Assembly (NCBI GenBank): GCA_043101635.1 | Contig: JBICIE010000238.1 | Span: forward strand, 1 to 15,226 | Reading direction: 5' to 3' | DNA length: 15,226 nt | From: CAYMJK01 sp043101635 | GTDB lineage: Bacteria > Planctomycetota > Phycisphaerae > Phycisphaerales > UBA1924 | Shown: positions 1-6,490 of the stretch, in pieces | Layout of the letters: the number at the start of each line of letters is the position of its first letter | Position numbering within the stretch: the first letter of the stretch is position 1 | The notes under the pieces: generated by a model | Databases searched by the model: none | What the model was told of the DNA's origin: nothing | Seen by the model: only the letters and a program-made list of their open reading frames with translations | Translations under genes and position numbers: made by a program

Positions 1-17
1 CGACGCTCTTCCGATCT
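1..17 (+). other. Illumina adapter remnant at contig end
   Basis: The first 17 bases, CGACGCTCTTCCGATCT, are identical to the 3' end of the standard Illumina TruSeq universal adapter. This is library sequence, not genomic DNA. Genomic sequence probably begins at base 18, so nothing upstream of the first gene is known. Confidence 0.95.
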
Positions 18-71
18 CGGAGTTTATACGGGTATTGGGCTGAACTCGCCGCCCCGGCCGATAAAACGGCG

Positions 72-680
72 ATGCCTGATGCTGCAGTCCTCTCTGATGG
101 CGATCTCCCCGCCCTGATCTGCGCCTGGCTTGCGGCCGAGCAGGGCCCGACGCTCGTCATGCCCGCGGCGCCCGCAGGGGGCCTTCCCCACCCCGCTCGG
201 CGGGCCGTGGAGGCCGCCGCCGACCTGCTCGGCGCCGAGTTGCTCGAAGCCCCGCCGCTCACAGCCGAGGCGGGGCCGTCGGCCCTGCTCCTCACTGCCG
301 CGGCTGCCGCTACCGGCACCGGCGCCCGGCGCCTGCTCTGGCCCGTGGTCGGCGAGAACCTCACCGACATGGCCCGCGAGGCCGATCGGGCCCTGCTCGT
401 GTCCCGCCTTGTCGCCCTGGACGCCCGCCCCGCCGGCGAAGCCGCATTGGAGATCGAAGCGCCTCTGCTCGACCTCACCGACTCCCAGATCGCCGAGATG
501 GCCCTCGACCTCGATGTCCCCATCTGGCGCTGCTGGTGGTGGCAGGCCCTCCGCGAGCCTGACAAACTGGAACAGCCCATCCGCGAGGCCGCTGAGGCCC
601 GGCGCGACCGCTGGACCACCGCCCTTCGCGCCTGCGGCTGGACCGAGGCCACCGAGCATGCGAGCATTCCCTCCGGCTGA
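72..680 (+). CDS. Degenerate QueC/PP-loop ATPase-like protein
   Basis: This 202-residue protein resembles 7-cyano-7-deazaguanine synthase (QueC/ExsB, queuosine precursor synthesis) in outline but probably lacks its activity. The stretch AVLSDGDLPALICAWLA (residues 5-21) aligns with the beta-strand/P-loop of PP-loop ATPases, yet the SGGxDS ATP-binding signature reads SDGDLP. The stretch PLLDLTDSQIAEMALDLDVP (131-150) matches the QueC segment before its Trp-Ser-Cys motif; here that motif is WRCWWW (152-157), with one cysteine left (Cys154). The CxxC zinc ligands of QueC are absent, replaced by a charged helix ending in ACGW. The start is the first ATG after the contig end, with no clear ribosome site. 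The gene lies 21 bp before aspartate kinase and is probably cotranscribed with it. It may be a regulatory or repurposed paralogue; the family link is by eye. Confidence 0.5.
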   Translation: MPDAAVLSDGDLPALICAWLAAEQGPTLVMPAAPAGGLPHPARRAVEAAADLLGAELLEAPPLTAEAGPSALLLTAAAAATGTGARRLLWPVVGENLTDMAREADRALLVSRLVALDARPAGEAALEIEAPLLDLTDSQIAEMALDLDVPIWRCWWWQALREPDKLEQPIREAAEARRDRWTTALRACGWTEATEHASIPSG

Positions 681-701
681 CCGACCAGCCCGGAGCGCCT
701 C

Positions 702-2084
702 GTGCCCACCCTCGTCCAGAAATTCGGCGGCTCCTCCGTGGCCGACACGGCCCGCGTCCGCCGCTGCGCCCAGCGGGCCTACGACGCCTGCCAGCAGGGC
801 CACGCCGTCGTCGTCGTCGTCAGCGCCATGGGCAAGACCACCGACCGCCTCATCGAGATGGCCCACGAGATCTCCGCCGACCCCCTTCGGCGCGAGATGG
901 ACCAGCTCATGGCCGCCGGCGAGCAGGTCACCATCGCCCTCACGGCCATCGCCCTCCGCGAACTCGGCCAGGACGCCATCAGCATGACCGCCGGCCAGGC
1001 CGGCCTGAAGACCGATGCCGTCCACACCCGCGCCCGCGTCCGCGCCATCGAGCGCGACCGCATCCAGCGCGAACTCGACAAGGGCCGCGTCGTCGTCGTC
1101 GCCGGCTTCCAGGGAACCACCGATGAGGGCGATGTCACCACCCTCGGGCGCGGCGGCAGCGACACCAGCGCAGTCGCGATCGCCGCGGCAGTCGGCGCCG
1201 AAGTCTGCGAGATCTACACCGATGTCGATGGCGTCTACACCGCCGACCCGCGGATAGTACCAGAGGCCCGCAAGATCGAGCGCATCAGCTACGAGGCCAT
1301 GCTCGAGCTTGCCGCCCTCGGCGCCAAGGTCATGGCGCCGCGCGCGGTCCTCATGGGCGCGGCCCACAACATGCCCATCCACGTGCGCCACAGCATGCTG
1401 CCGGATGCCGGCACCATGATCGTCGAGGAGACCCCGGACATGGAGCAGGAGAAGGTCACCGGCGTTGCGCTCAAGACCAACCTCGGTCGCGTCACCATCA
1501 CCGAGCTGCCGGTCGGCGCCGGCGCCCAGGCGCGTCTGTTCGCCCGCCTCGCCGAGCAGTCGATCCTGGTGGATGACATCATCCAGAACCAGGTGAGTTC
1601 CAAAACCGCCAACGTCAGCTTCACCGTGGACCACGCCGACCTCGTCGAGATCAAGCCCGTGGTTGAAGGCGTGCTGAGAGCAGTGGCATCGGGCTTCCGC
1701 CCGATGTCTCCCGCTTCGTCCCAGGCCGCCGAAGGCGCCTCCCGGGTACCCCCCCCGTCCCGGGGGGGTTCTGAGACCGGCCCCGATCCGGAAGGGCGCC
1801 CCCCGCAGGCCGGGGACTTGCCCACGATGCGCGTCGACATCGGCCTCTGCAAAGTCTCCGCCGTCGGCGTCGGCATGCGCACCCACACCGGCGTCGCCGC
1901 CACCATGTTCCGGGCGCTGAGCGATGCCGGCGTCAACATCGAGAACATCACCACCAGCGAGATCAAGATCTCCTGCATCCTGTCACAGGCGGATGGCGAG
2001 CGCGCCATGCGCGCCGTCCACGAGGCCTTCAACCTCGGCGCCGAAGCCCCGCGCGAAGCAGTGGGGGCGCGCATCGAGGAGTAG
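702..2084 (+). CDS. lysC: Aspartate kinase (aspartokinase)
   Basis: Phosphorylates L-aspartate with ATP, the first step toward lysine/diaminopimelate, threonine and methionine; cytoplasmic. The N-terminal kinase domain (about 1-245) shows KFGGSS (7-12), GRGGSDTSA (149-157) and TDVDGVYTADPR (173-184), all hallmarks of the family. Two C-terminal ACT domains follow (about 255-325 and 380-445), the usual site of lysine/threonine feedback inhibition. The start is GTG with a CGGAG ribosome site about six bases upstream. At 460 residues it is some 45-50 longer than typical monofunctional enzymes. The excess lies at residues about 330-375 between the ACT domains, a Pro/Gly/Ser/Arg-rich linker encoded by a G/C-run palindrome. 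The lysC symbol is by function only; inhibitor specificity cannot be read from the sequence. Confidence 0.95.
   Translation: MPTLVQKFGGSSVADTARVRRCAQRAYDACQQGHAVVVVVSAMGKTTDRLIEMAHEISADPLRREMDQLMAAGEQVTIALTAIALRELGQDAISMTAGQAGLKTDAVHTRARVRAIERDRIQRELDKGRVVVVAGFQGTTDEGDVTTLGRGGSDTSAVAIAAAVGAEVCEIYTDVDGVYTADPRIVPEARKIERISYEAMLELAALGAKVMAPRAVLMGAAHNMPIHVRHSMLPDAGTMIVEETPDMEQEKVTGVALKTNLGRVTITELPVGAGAQARLFARLAEQSILVDDIIQNQVSSKTANVSFTVDHADLVEIKPVVEGVLRAVASGFRPMSPASSQAAEGASRVPPPSRGGSETGPDPEGRPPQAGDLPTMRVDIGLCKVSAVGVGMRTHTGVAATMFRALSDAGVNIENITTSEIKISCILSQADGERAMRAVHEAFNLGAEAPREAVGARIEE
1690..1818. repeat. In-frame palindromic insertion in aspartate kinase
   Basis: A low-complexity segment encodes about 45 residues that are not part of normal aspartate kinase. 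At its centre is a hairpin (1750-1768): eight-base arms CCCCCCCG and CGGGGGGG around a three-base TCC loop, which is GGA on the other strand. The segment keeps the reading frame and falls between the two ACT domains. The outer boundaries are estimated from the protein family, not from a visible target duplication. Confidence 0.65.
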
Positions 2085-2106
2085 CCGCGCCTGCGACTCT
2101 CACTCC

Positions 2107-2144
2107 AAGTCCATCAAGTCCATAGGGTCCATCACACGTCCATC
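2107..2144 (+). repeat. Tandem GTCCAT repeat
   Basis: Four units containing GTCCAT (AAGTCCATC, AAGTCCATA, GGGTCCATC and an ACAC-GTCCATC variant) follow one another 22 bp after the aspartate kinase stop codon. It looks like a dispersed intergenic short tandem repeat. No function is evident. Confidence 0.7.
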
Positions 2145-2335
2145 GGGAGATGCCGCCGCGGGCGATTGTGGATGATGTGCAGCAACGATCCCGAGGGCGC
2201 AGAGCGCTGCCGAACCTGAGCCGGTCCCCCTCATCCACTTCCGCTTCCAACTCGGGCCGCGCCCCCAAAGCCCTTGACAGGTGCCCTTCCTCGTCGTCGC
2301 CATCGTCAGTCCGCGAGCGCGTCCAAGATGTCCAG
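2144..2335. pseudogene. Patchwork of higBA and hypothetical-gene fragments
   Basis: This part of the gene-free stretch 2085-2435 contains pieces of downstream sequence. Bases 2144-2184 are a perfect 41-base inverted copy of 2758-2798, inside higA (EMPPRAIVDDVQ). Bases 2285-2312 are a perfect 28-base direct copy of 2837-2864, spanning the higB stop and the higA start codon. Bases 2309-2335 match 4121-4147, inside the 390-residue hypothetical gene, at 26 of 27 positions. The second and third pieces share the four bases GTCC at their join. No intact gene remains; the stretch is probably debris of duplication and deletion, or an assembly artefact. Confidence 0.65.
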
Positions 2336-2377
2336 AGGATGCGGGGACCGCATCCTCTGCTAGATAGGCTCGCCTAT
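2333..2377. repeat. Tandem hairpins between convergent genes
   Basis: A perfect 12-base-pair stem (arm CAGAGGATGCGG at 2333-2344, partner at 2348-2359) closes on a GGA triloop. It is followed four bases later by a six-base-pair stem (ATAGGC, 2364-2369, with 2372-2377) around TC. The pair lies between aspartate kinase and the convergent higA and could help end transcription from either side. There is no T-run, so an intrinsic terminator is not proven. Confidence 0.6.
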
Positions 2378-2435
2378 GCCGTCGCACCGTCGGCCCTCGA
2401 CGACAGCCCGCCGAGATTAGCGCCGGACCATCCAG

Positions 2436-2855
2436 TCAATCCACAAACACCCCCACCCCCACCCCAAACCGCGCCGCAAACACCTTCACATGCTCAATCG
2501 TCAGCGACCGCTCCCCCTTCAGAATCTTCGACCCCATGCTCGCATGCACACCCAGGATCTGCGCCAGCCCCGTCGCGTTGATCCCGTGCTCCGCCAGCAG
2601 GTACTTCAGTGTCTCCAGCCCGCTCGCCCCCTCGATCGCATGATGCTCCGCCTCGTACCGCTCCACAAGCTGAACCAGCGTCTCCAGGTACGACTCCTGC
2701 CCCTTCGTCAGCTTCCCGCTCGCCATCAGCCGGTCGATCATCTCCACGGTGTTCGCGTGCTGCACATCATCCACAATCGCCCGCGGCGGCATCTCCCGAA
2801 CCAGATCCTCGAACCGGCCCGGCAGTTTCGTGTTGTCCTTCCTCGTCGTCGCCAT
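2436..2855 (-). CDS. higA: HigA-type antitoxin with HTH domain
   Basis: Antitoxin that should bind and neutralise the HigB toxin encoded just upstream and repress their shared promoter. The 139-residue protein resembles E. coli HigA (YgjM) in length and ending: a helical N-terminal half, then an HTH/XRE-like domain at about 84-135 with the GINATGLAQILGV recognition region and KILKGERSLTIEHVKVFAARFGV. It ends in FVD, close to FID in E. coli HigA. The ATG at 2855 lies two bases after the higB stop codon, typical of toxin-first higBA order. A longer in-frame reading upstream would run into higB in another frame and is rejected. Short copies of this gene lie in the spacer at 2144-2312. Confidence 0.85.
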   Translation of the reverse strand: MATTRKDNTKLPGRFEDLVREMPPRAIVDDVQHANTVEMIDRLMASGKLTKGQESYLETLVQLVERYEAEHHAIEGASGLETLKYLLAEHGINATGLAQILGVHASMGSKILKGERSLTIEHVKVFAARFGVGVGVFVD

Positions 2856-2857
2856 CG

Positions 2858-3157
2858 TCAGTCCTTCCACGCGCCCGCGTCGTATTCGGCGTGCGTCAGC
2901 ACGCAGCGCACGTTCACCAGCCGATAGTCGTACCGGATTCGAGCAACCAACCGGTACTTGTTTCCCCCGATGTTGAACACCGTCAGCGTCTCGTCGCCAC
3001 CCGGGACTCCATCGGCGCTCGGAAATGTCTGTCGCACATCCATCAGGCTCGTCCATTCCGCCCCAACCGCCACCCGGTACCACCGCCGAAGCGGCTCCTC
3101 GGCGTCCGCGTGCCGCTCCCAGAAGTCCCGCAGCGGCTTCAGGCTGATGACCCGCAC
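2858..3157 (-). CDS. higB: HigB-type mRNA interferase toxin
   Basis: A 99-residue RelE-superfamily toxin of the HigB_toxin family, expected to cleave mRNA on the ribosome when not bound by HigA. The signature region is VFNIGGNKYRLVARI (60-74), followed by VRCVLTHAEYD (83-93), matching the corresponding HigB segments (FNVGGNELRVVAMV and the THKEYD-like end in E. coli YgjN). The N-terminus (VISLKPLRDFW) also aligns with the E. coli protein, which supports the GTG start at 3157-3155. No ribosome site precedes it. A plausible -10 ends six bases before the GTG, so the message may be leaderless. The gene is first in a two-gene operon with higA. Confidence 0.85.
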   Translation of the reverse strand: MRVISLKPLRDFWERHADAEEPLRRWYRVAVGAEWTSLMDVRQTFPSADGVPGGDETLTVFNIGGNKYRLVARIRYDYRLVNVRCVLTHAEYDAGAWKD

Positions 3158-3158
3158 A

Positions 3159-3173
3159 TAGACATTTTGGCTA
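3159..3173. promoter_or_regulatory. higBA operator, proximal half
   Basis: TAGACATTTTGGCTA is an imperfect palindrome (one mismatch in the six-base arms around TTT) immediately upstream of the higB start. It overlaps the proposed -10 box, as expected for a HigA repressor site. It is a near copy of the perfect palindrome 41 bases away. Confidence 0.6.
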
Positions 3174-3191
3174 AATCTGCCATCCGGTCAA
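3164..3191 (-). promoter_or_regulatory. Putative higBA promoter
   Basis: Read on the minus strand, TTGACC (3191-3186) is followed after 16 bases by CAAAAT (3169-3164), which fits sigma-70 hexamers at five and four of six positions. Transcription would begin at or next to the higB GTG. The proximal operator covers the -10. Confidence 0.4.
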
Positions 3192-3199
3192 GCCGTCCG

Positions 3200-3214
3200 T
3201 AGACATTTTGTCTA
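3200..3214. promoter_or_regulatory. higBA operator, distal palindrome
   Basis: TAGACATTTTGTCTA is a perfect palindrome with six-base arms and a three-base centre. Both copies are followed by AAAT. The 41-base offset between copies is about four helical turns, so two bound repressors would face the same side. The site lies between higB and the divergent hypothetical gene and could affect both. Confidence 0.65.
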
Positions 3215-3248
3215 AATGGCCCCGACTCGCGATTCTCCGATCGGGCGC

Positions 3249-3277
3249 TTGACGGATACCAAACATACTGCTAACAT
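3249..3277 (+). promoter_or_regulatory. Sigma-70-like promoter for the hypothetical gene
   Basis: TTGACG (3249-3254), a 17-base spacer and TAACAT (3272-3277) make a good promoter. Six bases after the -10 comes the ATG at 3284, so the start codon would be at or very near +1. There is no ribosome site, so a leaderless transcript is likely. Confidence 0.55.
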
Positions 3278-3283
3278 TCTCCC

Positions 3284-4456
3284 ATGCTCGTCTCGTCCGG
3301 CGTCAACTCCGTACCACCGACCTCCGAGGTCAGTGCGCCAATCCGAGGGGACCAGCAACTCGCTGGCGCCGGCGCGAATCACGAGCCACCCACCTCGGCC
3401 CCCGAACCCCCGACCCCTGCCGTCCCCCTCCCCGACCTCTCCGACCTCGAACTCCAGATCGCCCTCGCCACCCTCACCGAGCCCTCAACCCCGCCCTTCG
3501 CCCTCGCCGCGGCACTCGAGATCCACCCCGCCGACTTCCTCCAGATCCTCGCGAGGCCCCACGTCCAGCAGTGGATCCAGGCCGCCCTCGACGCCGAGGC
3601 CCTCCAGCAGCACATCGTCGAGAGCCGCGCCCGAACCGTCGCCCTCCAAGTCCTCACGGCCATCGCCGCCGACCCCGAAGCCGACCCCGTCGAACGCCGC
3701 CGCGCCGCCGCCGCCATCCTCCGCAGGCCACGCGCGACACGCGACGGCGGGCGCCCTCTCCCGCGCCACGCGGGAGAGGAAGTGGCACGAAGTGCCACAG
3801 GTGAGGGCGAAAGAACATCCCGCGAGCGAAGCGAGCGCTCAACTCTGCCTTCCGACCCCTCCGATTCCGACATCCCCGCAGACCCCGACGAGCGCGCCGC
3901 CTACTGGGCCCGCAACTGGACCGACCACCTCGCCAAGCTCGCCCTCATCGAAGAAGAGGCCGCCGACCTACGCGAGGGTCTCGACCTCTCCTCCGAGGAT
4001 GCAGCCGCCGTCTCCATCACCGGCCTGCTCGCCGGCGCCAATCCCAACGACCCCGATGGCGCCGTCCGCGCCATCTGGCTCCTCACCAGCGATCGCTACC
4101 GGCGCCTGAGCCCCGAAGCGGTCCGCGAGCGCGTCCAGGATGTCCAGCGCATCGGCCCCGCCGCCGGCGCCGAGCCCATCTCCATCGAGGCCGTCGGCTT
4201 CGCCTGGTACAAAGTCGCCATGCGTCCCCGCTCCCCCGCCCGGGGCGGGGGAGCTGTCGCGCGAAGCGAGATTGAGGGGGTTCCTCAGCTAATCCAATTC
4301 CTTTTCCAACTCGGGCGCAGCCGCGATGGCGACTACTGCCACATCGGCGGCTTCCACATCCGCGAAGACGCCACCCCCTGGCGCCAGGACAACGAGTCCC
4401 GCCCCATCCCCCTCCCCCGCAGCTTCAAGAGCGCTGACGACGACCGCCCGCCATGA
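3284..4456 (+). CDS. Hypothetical protein with palindrome-encoded linkers
   Basis: I do not recognise this 390-residue protein. Residues 1-50 are Pro/Ser-rich. Residues 51-148 are helical and Ala/Leu-rich (FALAAALEIHPADFLQILAR, then RPHVQQWIQAALDA), perhaps a small helix-turn-helix unit like those in terminase small subunits. Residues 150-190 are an Arg/Gly/Ser linker made by a palindromic repeat. Residues 200-312 form a second helical region (YWARNWTDHLAKLALIEEEA; WLLTSDRYRRLSPEAVRERV), a second palindrome encodes about 316-334, and a short C-terminal part (LIQFLFQLGRSRDGDYCHIG) follows. It is transcribed divergently from higBA and converges on the next gene with a 31-bp gap. A 27-base piece of it recurs in the spacer at 2309-2335. 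The start is fixed by the ATG six bases after a -10 box. Confidence 0.7.
   Translation: MLVSSGVNSVPPTSEVSAPIRGDQQLAGAGANHEPPTSAPEPPTPAVPLPDLSDLELQIALATLTEPSTPPFALAAALEIHPADFLQILARPHVQQWIQAALDAEALQQHIVESRARTVALQVLTAIAADPEADPVERRRAAAAILRRPRATRDGGRPLPRHAGEEVARSATGEGERTSRERSERSTLPSDPSDSDIPADPDERAAYWARNWTDHLAKLALIEEEAADLREGLDLSSEDAAAVSITGLLAGANPNDPDGAVRAIWLLTSDRYRRLSPEAVRERVQDVQRIGPAAGAEPISIEAVGFAWYKVAMRPRSPARGGGAVARSEIEGVPQLIQFLFQLGRSRDGDYCHIGGFHIREDATPWRQDNESRPIPLPRSFKSADDDRPP
3755..3798. repeat. In-frame double palindrome, hypothetical gene
   Basis: An 11-base-pair stem (CCTCTCCCGCG, 3755-3765, with 3769-3779) loops on CCA. Three bases on, a seven-base-pair stem (GTGGCAC, 3782-3788, with 3792-3798) loops on GAA. 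A GGTGAGGG tail and a GAGCGAAGCGAGCGCTC stretch follow to about 3840. This looks like an intergenic REP-type element sitting inside a coding region without breaking the frame. Confidence 0.75.
4230..4269. repeat. In-frame palindrome, hypothetical gene
   Basis: An 11-base-pair stem (GCTCCCCCGCC, 4230-4240, with 4244-4254) loops on CGG. It is followed by a smaller TCGC/GCGA stem (4257-4260 with 4266-4269) and a GAGGGGGTT tail. The element encodes residues about 316-334 of the hypothetical protein in frame. Its layout (large stem, small stem, GAGGG tail) repeats that at 3755-3808. Confidence 0.7.
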
Positions 4457-4487
4457 CTTCGCATCAAGGCGCCGATCGCGGTGTGCT

Positions 4488-5126
4488 CTACGCTCGCGTC
4501 CAGCCCGCGGGTGTCAGGCGCCCGATCACATCGATGTCGCCGTCAACGAACCCCATCGTGATGTTGAGACCATCGCCGAGATCCACATCGGACCTCGGGA
4601 GGTTGTTGACCACCAGCAAGAGCGTGTAGGCGTGGACCAGCGCGAAGAGCCCCGGTTCAAGCGATTCGAGCTTCTTGAGGGGATTCCTGCGCCGCGCGAT
4701 CCAGCCCATGCGCGCCAGCGCCGCGTCGAACTCAGGCATGGCGCACAACCCCGCTTCCAGCGTCCATCCCTCCTCATCGATGGGCCAGGTGCGCGGCGCG
4801 TCCAGGCCGAACAGGTCATCGGAGGGGTCAAAGATGTTGTACGCCGAAACGGAAGTGACGGCGGGATTCAGCAGCACATCCGGCGTCTCGAACCACAGCG
4901 TCACCGTGTCGGGCGGCATCGGATGGCGCCTGACGAGGAAGTTGAACCACTCCAGCCACATATCGTCATCCCCCGTCCAGTCAACATCGCGCAGCCCGCT
5001 CCACGGCTCGCGCCCCAACTCCGCCTCGATCTCCTGGACGACCGCGCACATCCCCTCGTCCATGCTCGGCCGCGACTTCACGAGCGAGCGATGAACACGC
5101 TGCATCAAGGCGAATTCATCATCCAT
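4488..5126 (-). CDS. Hypothetical acidic protein
   Basis: I do not recognise this 212-residue protein. It is acidic and rich in Trp and Asp (WTGDDDMWLEWFNFL, residues 50-64; NIFDPSDDLFGLD, 97-109), with one hydrophobic helix (FALVHAYTLLLVVNNL, 161-176) that looks buried rather than membrane-spanning. There is no signal peptide, so it is probably a soluble cytoplasmic protein. The ATG at 5126 has a strong AGGAGG ribosome site four bases upstream (5131-5136 on the complement), which decides the start. It lies 57 bp downstream of the oxidoreductase on the same strand, with a dispersed repeat between them, so cotranscription is possible. Confidence 0.75.
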   Translation of the reverse strand: MDDEFALMQRVHRSLVKSRPSMDEGMCAVVQEIEAELGREPWSGLRDVDWTGDDDMWLEWFNFLVRRHPMPPDTVTLWFETPDVLLNPAVTSVSAYNIFDPSDDLFGLDAPRTWPIDEEGWTLEAGLCAMPEFDAALARMGWIARRRNPLKKLESLEPGLFALVHAYTLLLVVNNLPRSDVDLGDGLNITMGFVDGDIDVIGRLTPAGWTRA

Positions 5127-5157
5127 GCGCCCTCCTGTATCAGATCTTCTCTATGCC

Positions 5158-5174
5158 CTCTGTGCCTCTGTGGT
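5158..5174 (+). repeat. CTCTGTG dispersed repeat, copy A
   Basis: CTCTGTGCCTCTGTGGT is repeated exactly at 6772-6788. It fills most of the 57-bp gap between the hypothetical gene and the oxidoreductase stop codon. Similar CTCTGTG tracts are, as far as I know, common dispersed intergenic repeats in planctomycete-like genomes. Confidence 0.7.
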
Positions 5175-5183
5175 GAACACAAC

Positions 5184-6482
5184 TCAGAGCCCGACCTCCC
5201 GCAGAAGCGGCGCCACTTCCACCGGCTTGCCGCCCGCGTCCGCGCTGCGCTTCATCGCCTCCATCACGCAGTACGTCTCGACGCCCTCTTCCAGCCCCGG
5301 CGAGGCGTCGCGGCCCTCGATCAGGGCGCGAGCAAAGTGCTCGGCGTAGTTGGCGAACTCGCCGTAGTGCATGCCGTGAACCTCGCTGCCGAAGTAGTAA
5401 TGCCGCCCCGCGTACAGGTAGTCCTCGACAACCTCCGCCATTTCGCCGGGGGCGAAGGTTCCGGGGAGAGATGGAGAGACGGAGTGACTGAGAGACGAAG
5501 TGGCAGAGCCTGGAGCGGACGATGCTGGTCGGTCGGAGCGCGCGCGAGCGCTGCCTTCCCCGCTGCCCTCCACTCCGTCTCTTCGTCTCTCCGTCTCTGC
5601 ATCTCTCCCACTATGCACATACCTCATATCGTGATACTGCGCCAGACTCGACCCCTCCGTCCCGTACAGCATCAGCTCAATGCAGTTGCGCGCCCGCGGC
5701 AGCTCATGGCACCCGTAATGCCCCATGGCCCGTCCGATGCGCCCGTCCTCAGCGCGGAAGCTGGCGATGTAGATGTCGTTGCCTTTCAGCCCGAACTGCG
5801 CGCCCATCTGTGACTTGCGCCCGTGCGCGGTCACCTCGACGATGCGCCCGAGATACCAGCGCACCAGATCCACCGGATGGCTCATGCCGAGGAACGCCCA
5901 GTCGGTATCCGTCGCGGCCCAGGGGCTTTTGCGGTAGTACCAGTCCATGCGGTGGATGTAGTGGGCGTCCACCAGTTCCACGCCCTCGAGCCCGCCGAAG
6001 TGGCCGGCCTCCAGATCCGCCCGCTGGCGACGGAACGGCTCGAAGAACCGCGTGCTCTGCCCGACCAGCAGCTTGCGCCCGGTTCTGCGCCCCGCCTTCA
6101 GGATGCGCGCGGCGTGCTCCAGCGAATTCACGATCGGCTTGGTGCAGATGACATCCTTGCCCGCCTCGAACGCCTGCTCGATGTGCTCGGCGTGCATCGC
6201 GTCCGGCGTGTAGATGGCGACGATGTCCACCTCCGGTCGCGCCAGCATGGCCTCGTAGCTCGTGGTGTAGAAGCAGTCGGGAAGCTCCTCGCGGGATGCC
6301 GCGAGCTTCTCCTCACTGAGATCGCAGCCCGCCGCCGGATACGCGTGGGCGCAGCGCGTGGCGGTCGCGATCATCAGCGTGCGGCCTTCGTGCAGGCCGA
6401 GGACGCCGATCCCCTTGGCCTTGGGGTCGCGCTCGGGGGGAACAACTGGCTGGGTTCCGGGGATGTGCTGGATGAAGCCCAT
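5184..6482 (-). CDS. Gfo/Idh/MocA family oxidoreductase
   Basis: A predicted NAD(P)-dependent dehydrogenase acting on a sugar or polyol. The N-terminal Rossmann-type half contains a glycine-rich strand (GIGVLGLHEGRTL, 24-36), VDIVAIYTPDAMHAEH (85-100) and VICTKP (111-116), the place of the family's EKP motif, with Lys115 kept. The C-terminal half has GMSHPVDLVRWYLG (199-212), where His202 is the likely catalytic histidine. Residues about 292-341 are a Ser/Arg-rich insertion encoded by an inverted repeat; without it the length is usual. The ATG at 6482 precedes all conserved sequence; no clear ribosome site is seen, and repeat copy B abuts the start. The neighbouring ribokinase and GH38 genes suggest sugar catabolism. 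The exact substrate is unknown. Confidence 0.85.
   Translation of the reverse strand: MGFIQHIPGTQPVVPPERDPKAKGIGVLGLHEGRTLMIATATRCAHAYPAAGCDLSEEKLAASREELPDCFYTTSYEAMLARPEVDIVAIYTPDAMHAEHIEQAFEAGKDVICTKPIVNSLEHAARILKAGRRTGRKLLVGQSTRFFEPFRRQRADLEAGHFGGLEGVELVDAHYIHRMDWYYRKSPWAATDTDWAFLGMSHPVDLVRWYLGRIVEVTAHGRKSQMGAQFGLKGNDIYIASFRAEDGRIGRAMGHYGCHELPRARNCIELMLYGTEGSSLAQYHDMRYVHSGRDAETERRRDGVEGSGEGSARARSDRPASSAPGSATSSLSHSVSPSLPGTFAPGEMAEVVEDYLYAGRHYYFGSEVHGMHYGEFANYAEHFARALIEGRDASPGLEEGVETYCVMEAMKRSADAGGKPVEVAPLLREVGL
5465..5609. repeat. Inverted repeat inside oxidoreductase gene
   Basis: Imperfect inverted arms at 5465-5503 and 5570-5609, built from GAGAGACGGAG/CTCCGTCTCT-like units, enclose about 66 bp. 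The insert stays in frame and adds about 50 residues. The left arm shares AAGTGGCAGAG with the intergenic repeat at 6530-6540, so intergenic and coding copies look related. Confidence 0.7.
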
Positions 6483-6490
6483 GGAATCAG

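Noticed and set aside
24..1886. Long open frame on the minus strand opposite the QueC-like and aspartate kinase genes
   Set aside because: It is the antisense shadow of two genes in high-GC DNA; the protein is Gly/Ala/Asp/His-rich with no family motif, and aspartate kinase motifs on the + strand are unmistakable.
2107..2144. CRISPR array
   Set aside because: The units are 9-11 bases with no spacers and there are no cas genes.
2333..2377. Intrinsic terminator for aspartate kinase
   Set aside because: The stems are strong but no T-run follows on either strand, and the GGA-loop hairpin matches the dispersed repeat family; kept as a repeat only.
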